From contig JADHYV010000053.1 in the NCBI GenBank assembly GCA_027604705.1, positions 5,344 through 69,343 of the forward strand: DNA of 64,000 nucleotides, written 5' to 3'. The stretch comes from Allomyces arbusculus. Its lineage: Eukaryota > Blastocladiomycota > Blastocladiomycetes > Blastocladiales > Blastocladiaceae. A program made the translations under genes and the position numbers. This document shows positions 21,641 through 31,983 of this stretch, one piece after another. Under the pieces are notes generated by a model. That model had not been told where the DNA came from, ran no database searches, and was given only the letters and a program-made list of their open reading frames with translations. Numbering within the stretch: the stretch's first letter is position 1; each line of letters starts with the position of its first letter.

Positions 21641-23053
21641 CAACACTTGTAGGCTCTTGCGGCGCAGTGCTGGTCGAGATCGACATTTCGGCAATGAGCG
21701 TCGGGCTCCCGGGCGCGGATGGCTGGGAAGACGCGCTCCCGGATGCCGACGTGGACAGGACCGTCGATGCGGGAGCTGCAACCGGAACGTGAGCAGCCAA
21801 GGTACTTGAAGCAGTCGCGCTGATTGTGCCCAGCGTGAACATCGGCGCAGACTCAAGCGCTTTCCGACCCACCCGGCGCTTCTTGAAATTGTCCACGGCA
21901 TCGTCGTCATCGTCGCTCTCCGGTTTCGAGTCCGCGGTCAGCGACAGGTCGCGCAACTGCTCGTCGAGGAGCGTCTTGAGCTGTTGAATCACGGTCATGG
22001 CGAGCGTCTTGAGCCCGAGCATTTCAGCGAGGTCGAGCAAGTTACGCCAGGTCGCGTAAACCAAGTCCTCGAGTTCGCACGCCACGATCGGGCGTCTGGC
22101 TCGGGTGCGGCTCGCCGGGGACCCAGCCCGAGTAAATGTGGATCAGGACGAGCGCCATGGCCGCGGCGTGCCAGGAATCGAATCGAATTGGATTGGCTGT
22201 CGTCGATTCGCGCCACGCGCCCGAGAAAATCGTTCGGAAAAACGTGCTCGCCTTCGCGAGCATGACGCGCGAGGCGTAGAGAGGCGTGCCGCTGCCCTTG
22301 GTCAGGAACGCGCAGTCGGAAACGCGCTCGTCGTGCAGGAACCGCAGAAACCCGAGTTGCTCGGGCACTTGCCGGACGTGTTTTGCCAATGACAGCGTCG
22401 TGAGCTGCCGCCACGTCGCGGTGACGGCCAGGTCCAGGACGGGCAGGGAGCTGCCGGCGCTGAACGGCAGGATTATGGGCGTGTAGTCGCACACGGGGGT
22501 CGTGGGCGAGGTCAGCGTCGGGACGGCGATGGTGAGCGAGAATGGTTGCGTCTGCTGCGTCTTGGTGCCGGCCGCGACCCCCGTGCGCTTGAACAAGAGC
22601 GCGCCCGTCACGAGAAATACTTTGCCAACGTGGTGCGCATCGAACGTGGCCGCGATCCCCACGTCGATTGCAAAGTTGGCGGCCGACTCGGCCACGGCGT
22701 CGGCGCTGGGGCGCATCACGACCGAGAACTTGATTCCACCAAACGACTTGACGGGGACTTGCGACGACGCGCACGGCGCCGCCAAGTTGATGCCATCGGC
22801 GGGGCGGCATGCGAGGCGGTGCGTGAAGAGCTTGCCGTCGGGCGATGGGCGATGCGGCGACCGAGGTGACCGTGAGCTGTTCATCGTGCATTGCGCCAAA
22901 CCGCGTTTCCGCATCCGCTCGAGGTCGGTCGCAAGCAAGGAGAGCATGGGCGACAGATTGCAGCAAGAGGCGAACACGTACCCTCGCCATGGTCGCGGTA
23001 GTCGTGGTGTCGTCGCCGTTCGGGAAAGAGCCTCGATCGCGCTTCGCAGGCAT
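21612..23053 (-). CDS. BTB/POZ domain protein (family copy 3), frame-broken
   Basis: Start proposed at 23053 (MPAKRDRGSFPNGDD), followed by a donor GTACGTG near 22985; the acceptor is unsettled. The main frame gives an unrecognised N-terminal half, then FLHDERVSDCAFLTKGSGTP, LYASRVMLAKASTFFRTIF and AMALVLIHIYSGWVPG. Close to 22085 the reading passes into another frame, CELEDLVYATWRNLLDLAEM, followed by an acidic patch, a basic NLS-like FKKRRVGRK and a Ser/Thr/Ala-rich tail. There is a further frame change at about 21640, where the FG-repeat reading starts. Compared with copy 2 the BTB and BACK-like parts are collinear. It is either a recently broken gene or a gene with sequence errors in GC-rich repeats. 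Confidence 0.6.
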
Positions 23054-23210
23054 GCCGATGGAGAATCATAGAGCCTCAAAGGAGTCATGGCGCATTGAGC
23101 GTGTCGAACATTCATGAACAAACAGCAAGGACTGTAATCGCTGAAGGCCTTGCGTAACCAAAGAGCGGTAAGAAACGGCCCTGCCTGCGGTCAAAGCTTT
23201 GGATCTGTAT

Positions 23211-23224
23211 GGGGGGGGGGGGGG
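23211..23224. repeat. poly-G tract (14 nt)
   Basis: Uninterrupted run of 14 G on the plus strand. Similar long G runs occur at 25093-25103, 33522-33534 and 48341-48355. Confidence 0.9.
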
Positions 23225-23553
23225 ATGTGCAAAGGATTTGAATTTTGGATTTGTCGACTTTCTTGGGCTGGCTGTATGTTTATTGCCGCTCTTGGTTTGG
23301 TGCTGGCGGCTTGTACTTGGCCAACAGGAATGAAATAATGCCACAGCATATGTGCTGGACCCACTGTTGGTACGATCATGATTCATGAAAGCTAAGTTCT
23401 TTCTGAGACCTCGACGCGAAAATCCTTGAGCAAAAAGCAGCACGGGTGGTGTGTTGCTGAGCGCCTTCGGGCCATTCACTGCGCAAACGCCTGCTTTATG
23501 GTGCCGTGAAAGTGCAAAAGTTGTGACGTGTGGATGGATCTGCATGTGAGCGG

Positions 23554-23604
23554 GGCATTCAAGACAGGCATTCAAGACAGGCATTCAGACAGGCATTGCT
23601 GACC
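23554..23604. repeat. 13-bp tandem repeat, about 4 units
   Basis: Units GGCATTCAAGACA start at 23554, 23567, 23580 (one base shorter) and 23592 (diverged). Confidence 0.75.
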
Positions 23605-23804
23605 TGGTCACAGATGTGGGGTGGCGAAACGAGACACATCTCGGCTTGCTGGCGGGCGAATGCCAGAGCGTGACAGAGTTCTTTTGCCAGATCGACACCA
23701 TTTTACCAGATCATCGATGAAAGTGAAGGCGATACAACTAGCACAACTGGATTGCTTCGGACAGACACGGCCCAACTGGATGAAGACAAACAAACGGCAT
23801 CAAA

Positions 23805-24687
23805 TTATTCCAGAGTCGATCTGGCCGCACCGCTACCCGACGAGCCATGCGAAAGCATACGCTGACTCTTCAACGGCGGTTCCACATTGGGATCCGCATC
23901 GGGCATCGCCCACATTTCGTCAAATTCTTCAGAGAGCATTCCGGCAAGCTTGCAGTTCACGCTGAGCGCAAGTTGCTTGAGGCCGAGCATTTGCGCGAGC
24001 TGGAACAAGTTGCGCCAGACCGTCAACGTGAGCATCGCCGGACTGCACTCAAAATTCTTGATCAGATGCTCGGGCGTCGCGTCCGGGAGCGGGATCGTGG
24101 GCAACCAACCCGAATAAATGCACGTCCCAGGTCGTGAACGCGATCAGGTCGTTGGATTGCGTCTCGGCCCAGGCACCCGAAAACATGTTTACAAAAAATG
24201 GCGAGCTGCGAGACAGCAACAGCCGGGATGCGTGCAGCGGCACATCGACACTCTTGAGCTGGAACGCGCAATCTGAGAACTTCGAGTCACCAACAAACTT
24301 GGCGAGGTCAAGTTCGGCCGAAACGAGCGCATGCTTGCGGTATTGCGAAAACGACTGCGTCCCAAATCGCACAGCGGTCATTTCGACGCTCACGCTGTGG
24401 ATCAACAGGTCTCGGCAGAGAGGAGCGACCCTGACCGGCACGGACACCACCAACGTCTTCAGCTTGCGCTCATGATCCGCCTGTGCAGCAACATTCAGTT
24501 GAAAATGATACGAGCGACATGCGATCGCGTCCAAGCCGCCGTCTCGGTATTTCGACTGGCAGTAAATGAGTTTGCCTTCAATTGCAAAGACATGACCGGC
24601 CAGCTCTGGCGCCAATGCGAAGAATGCACCCACATCGAGGACAGCGCAGCGCTTCGTGGGATCCGCGTGCGACGACAAGCGTAACAT
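23805..24687 (-). pseudogene. BTB/POZ family pseudogene (copy 4)
   Basis: Starts at the ATG at 24687 (MLRLSSHADPTKRCAVLDVG) and reads through an N-terminal half with AIEGKLIYCQSKYRDGG, then the BTB: DSKFSDCAFQLKSVDVPLHA, SRLLLSRSSPFFVNMFSGAW. At FTTWDV (about 24125) roughly 28 nt that encode the AVALTFIH segment in relatives are missing, and the reading shifts frame to IYSGWLPTIPLPDATPEHLI, LTVWRNLFQLAQMLGLKQLA and a short acidic tail ending near 23805. The rest is well preserved, so the loss looks recent. An intron is unlikely because bases are deleted rather than added. Confidence 0.65.
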
Positions 24688-25243
24688 GGGCCGGATCGAT
24701 ACTGAAAATCAAGACGTGGAAAGAAAGTGGCCTTGACTGGGCACCCAGAGGATGCAAGAATGTTTTAAGTGCGACCAATGCCAAACTCAAGCTCAAACAA
24801 CGCACCAGCTAGCAATAACTTGTATAGGCTGTGGCGATCGTGGATATATGACCATTCACTGACAACCCATCTCCTCATTCAATTCACCTCCGATTTTAAC
24901 AAAACAAAGCGCAATATTATTTTCTTGATGGCGCGCACGGAAACTTAGCTGAATTCATAGTTTGAGCCCTGGCAGCTGAGATCCAGGTTCTTGGCTGCCA
25001 CCAGGTTGATTTTGACCTGTTTTCCCTGAAAGAAGGGTACGTCAGTTTAATTCAATTGCGGACGGTAAAATTATCAGCGGGCGAAATGGTGAGGGGGGGG
25101 GGGATGAGGAGTGACCAAAATTCGGAAGGCACTGAAACCTCAAAATCCAAATGCACGCACCGATTACGACGTGGCGGTGGTCGCCGGCTGCGTGAAGGCT
25201 GGGGTGGGAGCCGAGGAGCCCATCAAGGGGGTGGCTGCTGTTG
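24688..25243. other. intergenic region with G tract
   Basis: Contains an 11-nt G run at 25093-25103. No gene recognised; the composition is lower in GC than the coding regions. Confidence 0.4.
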
Positions 25244-25441
25244 CTAACGTGCACCAAAAGTAGATTTACCAGACCCGCCAGTCGTGAAACCGGTGCTCCC
25301 AAACGTAAAACCGCCAGTCGAGGCTGGGGTCGTGGTCGTTGGTGGCAAAGTCGACGCGGTCGAGGCAGAGCTGGCACTGGCACCGAATGCGGACGTGTTC
25401 ATCGAGGTCGTCGCGATCGGTGCAAATTGTGAGCTATATTT
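25244..25441 (-). pseudogene. FG-repeat fragment downstream of BTB copy 5
   Basis: On the minus strand the sequence reads TSMNTSAFGASASSASTAS, TLPPTTTTPASTGGFTFGS and TGFTTGGSGKSTFGA before a stop at 25244-25246. It contains three FG motifs in about 60 residues with Ser/Thr spacers, as in FG nucleoporins. It lies 3' of BTB copy 5 on the same strand, mirroring the BTB copy 3 plus FG arrangement. Upstream frames are open only in short pieces, so it is probably the relic or last exon of a BTB-FG gene. Confidence 0.5.
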
Positions 25442-25868
25442 CGCCGAGATGAGCGGGGCTGGTGCAAGCTTGCACCGTTCGACACTTGCAAACTGGCTTG
25501 GAAGAATGGGAGTTAAACCACGTCACACCGGCCAGCTTGATGCTCAGCGATTGTTGTTCTTTTGCGTCTGCCTCGTCAGACTCGCACCCACCATCGACCA
25601 CCGGATCGAATGACAACGGTTCACGAAGAATTCTGTGCGGGAGACCGCCCACATTTCTCCCCATCACAACCAAAAACGCTTGTGCCGTTGTGGGACCCCC
25701 TCAAGTCCACGCGTCCTGGAGCAGATAACTGACCAACCCCAACGCAAACAACTTTTACTTCCACTCTTGGCCGCCCGTTCGATGCTGACACTCAAACTTC
25801 AGCTGCAAAAACGACGAGCATAAATAAAATGCACTCAACTTCAGGCACCATAGCCTTCATAGACCGAA

Positions 25869-27137
25869 TCAGGCCTCGGTCTCTGCTTCATCGGCAGGAA
25901 TGGCCGCTGACGCTGCTGATGCACTGCCCTCGTTCCCTGATACGTCCGTCGTCGCCGGTGCAGCAGCTGCCAGTTGTGGAAGTGGTGCTGCCAGTTGCGG
26001 AAGCGGTGCCACAAGAGCTCCACCGGGCTTCAGTTGAGGCATCTGGGTGGGCACACCAATGCCGAGGTGGACGGCGAAATGCGGCACGAGAACAGTGCCA
26101 GGGTGCGGCGGAACCGCCACGGCGGGCGCGTCCCCATTAACCCGTGCTCGCTTGTGCGGCCGCGGATTCTCGTCCGGGAGCACGTCGGGCATGGCTGCAA
26201 GTTCGCGCGACTGTTCTTCGAGCAGAGCAATCAATTTGCGGTTCACAGACATGGCAAATTCTTTGAGTCCAAGGCACTGCGCGAGGTCGAGCAAGTGCCG
26301 CCACGTGGCAAACGACAGCATCGCTGGGTCGCAGGCAAAGTCGGCAACGGGGTCGGTCGGTGTGTGCGTGGGGAATGCCACGTCGGGCGTCCAGCCCGAG
26401 TAAATGTGGATAAACGCGAGCGCCACGGCAGGAGCGGACCACGCCGTGAACTGAATCGGTCCCGTGCGCACTGTCTCGGCCTTGGCCCAATCACCCGAAA
26501 ACATTGCTTTGAAGTATGGGCTAGCGCGCATGAGCATGAGTACATTGCTTTGAGGTATGGGCGAGCGCGCATGAGCATGAGATGCGACGCGAAGAGCAGC
26601 AATGTGTTGCCGCCCACTAGGAATGAGCAATCGCACACGTCCGGATCGTGCAAGTACGGCAGGAACCCGAGCGAAGCCGGAACAATGACCGGCTCGAGTG
26701 CGGGCTTCTCGGGCTCCATCAGCTGCGACAAGGTCAGGTCCACGACCACGTCCATGGCGCGTCCTGTTGAAGGAAGGTCGACTTCAATCATCGTCACGGC
26801 GATCATGCCGAGTAAAACTCGATCCCCTAAAAGTTGGAAAGAAAACGCATAGTTATCGGGCGCCAACGTTGGTGCAGCTGAGGCAGAGCGGTATGAGAGC
26901 ATGCCCTCAACGTGAAAAATGCGCCCGTCCAAGTGGTCGCCATTGGCCCACAAATAGACACCGACTTCAATCAAATTGCGCTTGCTGGCGACGCGACGCA
27001 CAAGGGCGGGCCGCACCAGGCCGGCCACGGTGAGGGGCTTGCCCTCATGCTGGCCCTTGTGGAACGGTCAAGTCGATGGTACCCCACGCGGGACACGCAA
27101 ACGAATAGACTCCGATTTTTTCGGTGCTGTTGGACAT
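25869..27137 (-). pseudogene. BTB/POZ domain gene (family copy 5), disrupted
   Basis: Probable start at the ATG at 27137 (MSNSTEKIGVYSFACPAWGT). The frame shifts by one near 27070 and continues with GKPLTVAGLVRPALVRRVAS, VYLWANGDHLDGRIFHVEG and the BTB start YLHDPDVCDCSFLVGGNTLL. A 41-bp tandem duplication (26501-26582) inside the BTB throws the frame. The other frame then gives SPYFKAMFSGDWAKAETVR, AVALAFIHIYSGWTPDVAF, FATWRHLLDLAQCLGLKEFA, an NLS-like PRPHKRARV and an Ala/Pro-rich tail ending at 25869. The long intact C-terminal half argues that the gene was functional recently. Confidence 0.6.
26501..26582. repeat. 41-bp direct tandem duplication in BTB copy 5
   Basis: Unit 26501-26541 is repeated at 26542-26582 with about two mismatches. 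The period of 41 is not a multiple of 3, so it changes the reading frame of the host gene. Confidence 0.85.
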
Positions 27138-27560
27138 AGTCGCAGCGCGGGGATCGGTGTGGTGGGCGTGGGCCTACATGTTGGACGTGTGGACTGCTGG
27201 TCAGCACTCGGCCATGTTGCTTCTTGAAATCATGTCATCAACGAAGCGCAGATGTGGCAACGGCTCTTGCACGGCGCCCATCTCGATGGCATGATGAGTG
27301 CAGCAAGTTGGTCGATCATTGCCGTCGTTATTGATGGGTCGACGTTGCGGTCGATGATTAGTTCCAGTTGGGCGCGAAGTGCATCACAGCACTTTGTCAC
27401 GTTTGCACATTCATAAAGCGTGCAGCGACGCGCTCATCCGAAATGGATTCTTCTACTTCGCCGATTCGCAAAGCCGCGACCAATTCAAATACTGGGCACT
27501 AATATCTCGCTATATCCATCTCTTACCAAAAAGGCCCCACCTCCACAACACTCCACCTCG
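27138..27560. other. intergenic region
   Basis: 423 bp between the 5' end of BTB copy 5 and the 3' end of COA6. Nothing recognised. Confidence 0.4.
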
Positions 27561-27967
27561 CTACGCAGCTGACGACGGTGCCGGTGGTGGCGGCGAGACC
27601 TGCTTTGGCGGGCGCAATCCAAGTTTCCGGTCGCGAATCTCGGCCTCGCGCTTCTGCATGAAGTGCTTGACCTACCGGTCGCCGTGAGCGCTCGATCACT
27701 CTCCATAACGATCGAATCGCAGCGTACCCATGATCCGGGACATGCCGCATGGAATTCGGCCAACAAGAGCTTGCACGCACCCTGCGGGTCGGCCGATGGC
27801 GCGTCCACGCCGTAGGTGCGGTCGAGACACGCCAGGTACGCGTCGCGCGCGGCCCAGCATACGCGGCGCCGCGACTTGTCGGGGAACGCGGTCGTGGTCG
27901 CCGCGGATTCGGCAGGCGTTGGTGCCGAGGGGGTGCTGGAGGAAGAGCTTCCGCTGAACCAACCCAT
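27561..27967 (-). CDS. COA6: cytochrome c oxidase assembly factor Coa6
   Basis: Twin-Cys protein of the mitochondrial intermembrane space that assists CuA-site assembly of Cox2. Exons 27967-27728 and 27671-27561 are joined across a 56-nt GTACGC...TAG intron and give 116 residues. A Ser-rich N-terminus (MGWFSGSSSSS) is followed by SRRRVCWAARDAYLACLDR, a CX9C motif, and CKLLLAEFHAAC, a CX10C motif, then PGSWVKHFMQKREAEIRDRK. CX9C plus CX10C with 'W-V-K-x-F' is the Coa6 pattern and separates it from Cox6b (CX9C plus CX10C but with different flanks). The Pro/Ala-rich tail ends at the stop 27561-27563. Confidence 0.88.
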
Positions 27968-28633
27968 GGTGGTCGATGGATACCGAGTTCGGGGTCGGAC
28001 GGTGGTCGCGGGGACGGAAGGGTCCAATTGCGCGAAGTACGGCACGGTGGTTGGGCTTGAAGTGTGGGGAAAAGCGAGGTTGCAGCAGCGGCAACACGAG
28101 GACAGCGAAGTGGAAAATCGTGCTGATCAGTAAACTGTTTGCTCGTTGAGGGGTGCACGTGCTGTTCAGTTAGTTAAAGGCCGCGTCCACGTCCTCTAGA
28201 AACCGCTTTCAGCTCTCCATCTTTCATCGTGTCGTCGTTTTCTTCTTGGCGCTTCACGACACGCAAATTTATCACTCCTATCCAATTTGGCAAGCATATC
28301 TTCCTCTGCACTGCGCTGTATCCCGCTCGCGGCAAGGACTGGACAGCGGCCAGCGTAATCAGCAGCAACAGCATCAACAGCCACAGCAATATTTGACCGC
28401 GCGAGCCGCACCAATCCAGCAGCTGCATCACTAGTTTCAACCCGACCGGGCTGCTCGGACGCCTGACAATCCACACGCGCATTTCAGCAAGTATAAGTTG
28501 GCATATCAGCGCCACTGGCCAATTGTTAATCGCGTCTCCACATGTGTGTACCCGGACCACGATGGACCAAGATGCCGCCTAGGAATTCGATTTGGCTTAC
28601 CAGGGCAACATGTAGTCGACCCCGTTTATCACC
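27968..28633. other. divergent intergenic region COA6 / SWIB gene
   Basis: 666 bp. An open minus frame at 28174-28560 has hydrophobic stretches but no support from codon bias or family motifs and is left out. Confidence 0.4.
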
Positions 28634-29849
28634 ATGGCGAGCATGCCCTCCGACGCTGACCTAACGGCCGCGATCCGCGACATTCTCCACGCGCAGGCGC
28701 AGGCTATCGAGGGCCTCGCCGGTCTGTCGCGTAAGGTGTTGCGGCAGCACCTCGAGGCACGATTTGGCTGCGATTTGGCGCCGCTCAAAGATTTGATCAA
28801 GGCGACCGTCGAGCATCTCTTGGCGACGGACCCGGCGCTGCAAGTGGAGGACGAGGACGAGGAAGCTGAGGTGGACGAGGTTCGTGCGCGCAGCGCTTGT
28901 TTGACGGGAGTGAGCGGGTCCACTCGGGGTGAGGGATTGAACGAGACTGTTTCGAGTAGGCAACAGCGGACGCGAGCATGGAGGAAGAAGAGGAGGAGGA
29001 GGAGGAGCACGATCATGACGACGCCGAAATGGATGGCGGTACGCCCTTGTCACGGTCCACTGCACCCGAAGTAATTGAAGAACCCATATTGACCACCTCT
29101 CTCCCCCACCTCCAGACTTCAAACCGCGCCGCACCGGCGGTTTCCACATGCCGTATGCGCCCTCTCCCGCGCTCGCCGCCGTCGTCGGCCCGGAGCCGCG
29201 CGGACGCGGGCAAATCGTCAAGGCACTGTGGAATTACATCAAGGCCTGCGGCCTGCAGGACGAGGCCGACCGGCGGTACGTGCTCTGCGACGCCCCGCTC
29301 AAGGCTCTGTTTGACGGCGCCGACCGCGTCTCGGGGTTCGGCATGCAAAAATACCTGTCGGCGCACCTGTTCAAGCTCGACAACAACGGGAACCCGACGC
29401 AGGAGAGCCCGCAACCCAAGGCCAAGGCGGCCAAGTCGCCCAAGACGACGCCGGCCAAGCGGAGTAGGCCGGCAACACGCGGCGCAGCAGCGGCGGCGAA
29501 AAAGGCCAAGTCGGCGTCGTCGTCGACAACCAAGAAGCGCGGCAGCGGGTTCTCGGTCCCGCGCAAACTGTCGCCGCAACTCGCGGCGGTCGTCGGGACG
29601 GACGTGCTCGGGCGGCCGACGACGGTCAAGAAGTTATGGGAGTACATCAAGCAGAATGACTTGCAGGACCCGACCGACCGCCGGTACGTCCTATGCGACA
29701 AACTGCTGCGCGAAGTCATGGGCGAAGACCGCGTGTCGTGCTTTGGGATGCAGAAGTTGCTCAGTCCGCATATCGGTGAACGCGTCGATGTGCCGGGCGG
29801 TGCGGGCGCGGAGCACGATGATGGAGATGACCATGACGAAGACGAGTGA
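28634..29849 (+). CDS. DEK_C and double-SWIB domain protein (Uaf30-like)
   Basis: Nuclear SWIB/MDM2-fold protein; yeast Uaf30 with this architecture is part of the Pol I upstream activating factor. Exons 28634-28879, 28960-29038 and 29116-29849 give 352 residues. Residues about 1-60 form a DEK_C domain (DADLTAAIRDILHAQAQAIE, LSRKVLRQHLEARFGCDL). An acidic linker (poly-Glu in exon 2) leads to SWIB 1 (SPALAAVVGPEPRGRGQIVK, ALWNYIKACGLQDEADRRYV). After a Lys/Ala-rich linker comes SWIB 2 (LSPQLAAVVGTDVLGRPTTV, LWEYIKQNDLQDPTDRRYVL) and an acidic tail. Yeast Uaf30 and Tri1 have one SWIB, so the duplication is notable. Splices restore AEMDG-DFKPRRTGGF. Confidence 0.85.
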
Positions 29850-30204
29850 AGGGAGCGGTCTTGAAGGGTGGTGCGCGTGCACGGTTTTTATTTATTTTCT
29901 TTCCCGTGCTGGTTTTTTCGTGATGGCATCAACATCGGTGGGCTGCGTTACTCGGGCTCCGAGGCAAGCTGAATGCAGACGGTGTTGTCAGCTCAAGCGC
30001 GACCAGGAATGAAATGAAAAAAGGGTCCCATTTTATCAGCACGTCGAAGTGTTCCAGACTCTCCCAAGGATTTGCGAAGTTTGTTCAGATTTTGAAGGGT
30101 TCGGGGGGCGTGTGGACTAACAAAAGCGAAAAAACGTTCCAAAACGAAAAATGAAATCACTAACCGCAAATCAAAGACACAAACCCAAGAAATCTAACCC
30201 ACAA
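29850..30204. other. intergenic region between convergent genes
   Basis: 355 bp between the 3' ends of the SWIB gene and IDH1. No feature recognised. Confidence 0.4.
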
Positions 30205-31362
30205 TTACGCCTCGAGGTTGGCAATGATGGCCTTGGTGAACTCGGTCGTCGAGGCGTTGCCGCCCAGGTCGCGCGTGCGCACGCCCTCGCCGAGCGTCTT
30301 GAAAAGCGCGCTCTGGATGCGGTCCGCGTGCTGGTCGAGGTGCAGGTGGCGCAGCATAAGCACGGCCGAGAGGAGCAGCGCCGACGGGTTGGCGACGTTG
30401 GTGCCAGCAATATCGGCGCCAACGTGGCGGCAACCCGGCTCGAAGACGGCGTGCTCACGGCCAATGTTGGCGCCGGGCACGATCCCGGGCCCGCCGACGA
30501 GGGCGGCGCCGAGGTTCGAGATGATGTTACCGTAGAGGTTACCCGTGACAACGACATCAAACTGGCCCGGCTTGGCAACGAGCTGCATGGCCGTGTTATC
30601 GACAATCATGTCCTCAAACTTGATGCCACGCGCGGCGTACTCTTGCGCAATCTCGCGGCACGTGTTGAGGAACAGGCCGTCACCGAGCTTCATGATGTTG
30701 GCCTTGTGCACGCACGTCACCTTCTTCCGGCCGTTGCGCGCGGCAAAGTCGAACGCAAACCGGGCGATGCGCTCCGTCTTGGCGCGCGTCACGACCTTGA
30801 GCGACTCGACGACGCCCGGGTAGGACTGGTGCTCGAGCCCCGAGTACTCACCCTCGGTGTTCTCGCGAATAATCACGAAGTCGATGGGCGCCTTGTGCAC
30901 GGGCGTCTTGGGCGGGTGGAAGCCCTCGAGCTTGCCGACGAGAGAGACCGACGCGTACATGTCGAGTTCCTTGCGCATGGCCACGTTGAACGACGGCGCG
31001 CCGTAGGTGGCCACGGGCGTCGCGAGCGTGCCCTTGAGCCCGACGCGGTGGTGCTTGAGCGAATCGATCGCGGCCTTGGCGAGCTGCGGATCGCGACGCG
31101 CCGACTCACCCGTCACGTCAAACTGGTCCCACTCGACGGGGCAACCCGCCGCGGCAAAGACGGCCTTGACGGTCGTCGCCATTTCCTTGCCCACACCGTC
31201 ACCGGGCACAAGCGTGACCGTGTAGGTGCCGGCGTACTTGGTCAGGTTCGGCTCGTACTCGGGCGTGCCCGTCAGCGAGAACTTGGAGGCGAGCGAGCTC
31301 AGGGCGCGGCGCGACGTGGGCGCGGCAGCGTGGCGCGTAGCAGCGGCAACCGAGGACAGCAT
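30205..31362 (-). CDS. IDH1: NAD-dependent isocitrate dehydrogenase subunit 1, mitochondrial
   Basis: Subunit of the octameric mitochondrial NAD-IDH (isocitrate to 2-oxoglutarate, TCA cycle). Intronless, 385 residues. The start MLSSVAAATRHAAAPTSRRA is a typical matrix-targeting peptide; an in-frame upstream extension to 31521 exists but lacks such features. Motifs: VTLVPGDGVGKEMATTVKA, the substrate loop RENTEGEYSGLEHQSYPGVV, FDFAARNGRKKVTCVHKANI, IVDNTAMQLVAKPGQFDVVV and VFEPGCRHVGADIAGTNVAN. The closest match by eye is yeast Idh1, the regulatory subunit, rather than Idh2, on the basis of GDGVGKE and the GCRHVG block. A frame open on the opposite strand is an antisense shadow. Confidence 0.93.
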   Translation of the reverse strand: MLSSVAAATRHAAAPTSRRALSSLASKFSLTGTPEYEPNLTKYAGTYTVTLVPGDGVGKEMATTVKAVFAAAGCPVEWDQFDVTGESARRDPQLAKAAIDSLKHHRVGLKGTLATPVATYGAPSFNVAMRKELDMYASVSLVGKLEGFHPPKTPVHKAPIDFVIIRENTEGEYSGLEHQSYPGVVESLKVVTRAKTERIARFAFDFAARNGRKKVTCVHKANIMKLGDGLFLNTCREIAQEYAARGIKFEDMIVDNTAMQLVAKPGQFDVVVTGNLYGNIISNLGAALVGGPGIVPGANIGREHAVFEPGCRHVGADIAGTNVANPSALLLSAVLMLRHLHLDQHADRIQSALFKTLGEGVRTRDLGGNASTTEFTKAIIANLEA

Positions 31363-31983
31363 CGTGACAGGTACGGCGGCAGGGACGAAGGAGGGCACGC
31401 TGAAGAGAGCGGATCGACGAGCGGCGCGGACAGGTGCTGGTACGGGCCCGTGGGGTCGTTTGCAGCAAGCTAGGCGGGGCAGCGATTGACCAGAGAATCG
31501 TTGGCGACGGCGGATCAACAAGGAGATGTCGACGACGAGGACGATTGGTAAATAACAGGCAAGGGGCGTCCCGGTTTGTTCGCTTCGGTCGGTTTGCGAG
31601 GGAGATCACGAAGGCCGGGTGGGATCGGCATGGCATGGCTCGCTCCAGGTTTTGGATATTTTTCTCACTTTGCCTTAGGTTTCCCCGCATTTTTTGCGCT
31701 ATCGACGTGGCGGAGACTCGTGACAAGCGTCGCTTATCTTGAAACCTGCAAGCAACAGTCCCTGGGTTGCTGTGGCGAGAGTATTTAACCGTCCGACGCC
31801 TTGATCGCCGCCACAACCACGACCTGCAACGAGATGAAGGGGCTGCCGAGCAAGCGGGCAAAGCGTCAACGACACGACGCGCAGAACAAGAAATCAGAAA
31901 TCAACCAGGGTCTATTTGGACTTCTCGCCCACCGACCCGACCTGCTCGTCCACCGACTCGACCTGCTCGCCCACTGACCCGAT
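31363..31983. other. intergenic region upstream of IDH1
   Basis: 621 bp. It holds the IDH1 promoter and the 3' flank of lectin-like copy A, with a small in-tandem CACCGACCCGACCTGCTCGT-type repeat at 31928-31985. No gene seen. Confidence 0.4.

Larger units (their letters stand above)
23054..23804. other. intergenic region with simple repeats
   Basis: Contains a 14-nt G tract (23211-23224) and a short 13-bp tandem array (23554-23604). No gene is supported. Confidence 0.45.

Noticed and set aside
28174-28560. 128-codon minus-strand frame with hydrophobic stretches
   Set aside because: A second overlapping frame is equally open. There is no signal peptide or known family, and AT-richer codons point to non-coding DNA.
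30151-31473. Long plus-strand open frame (440 codons) across IDH1
   Set aside because: Antisense shadow of the IDH1 coding sequence, rich in Arg/Val/His as expected from reverse-complement GC-rich codons.
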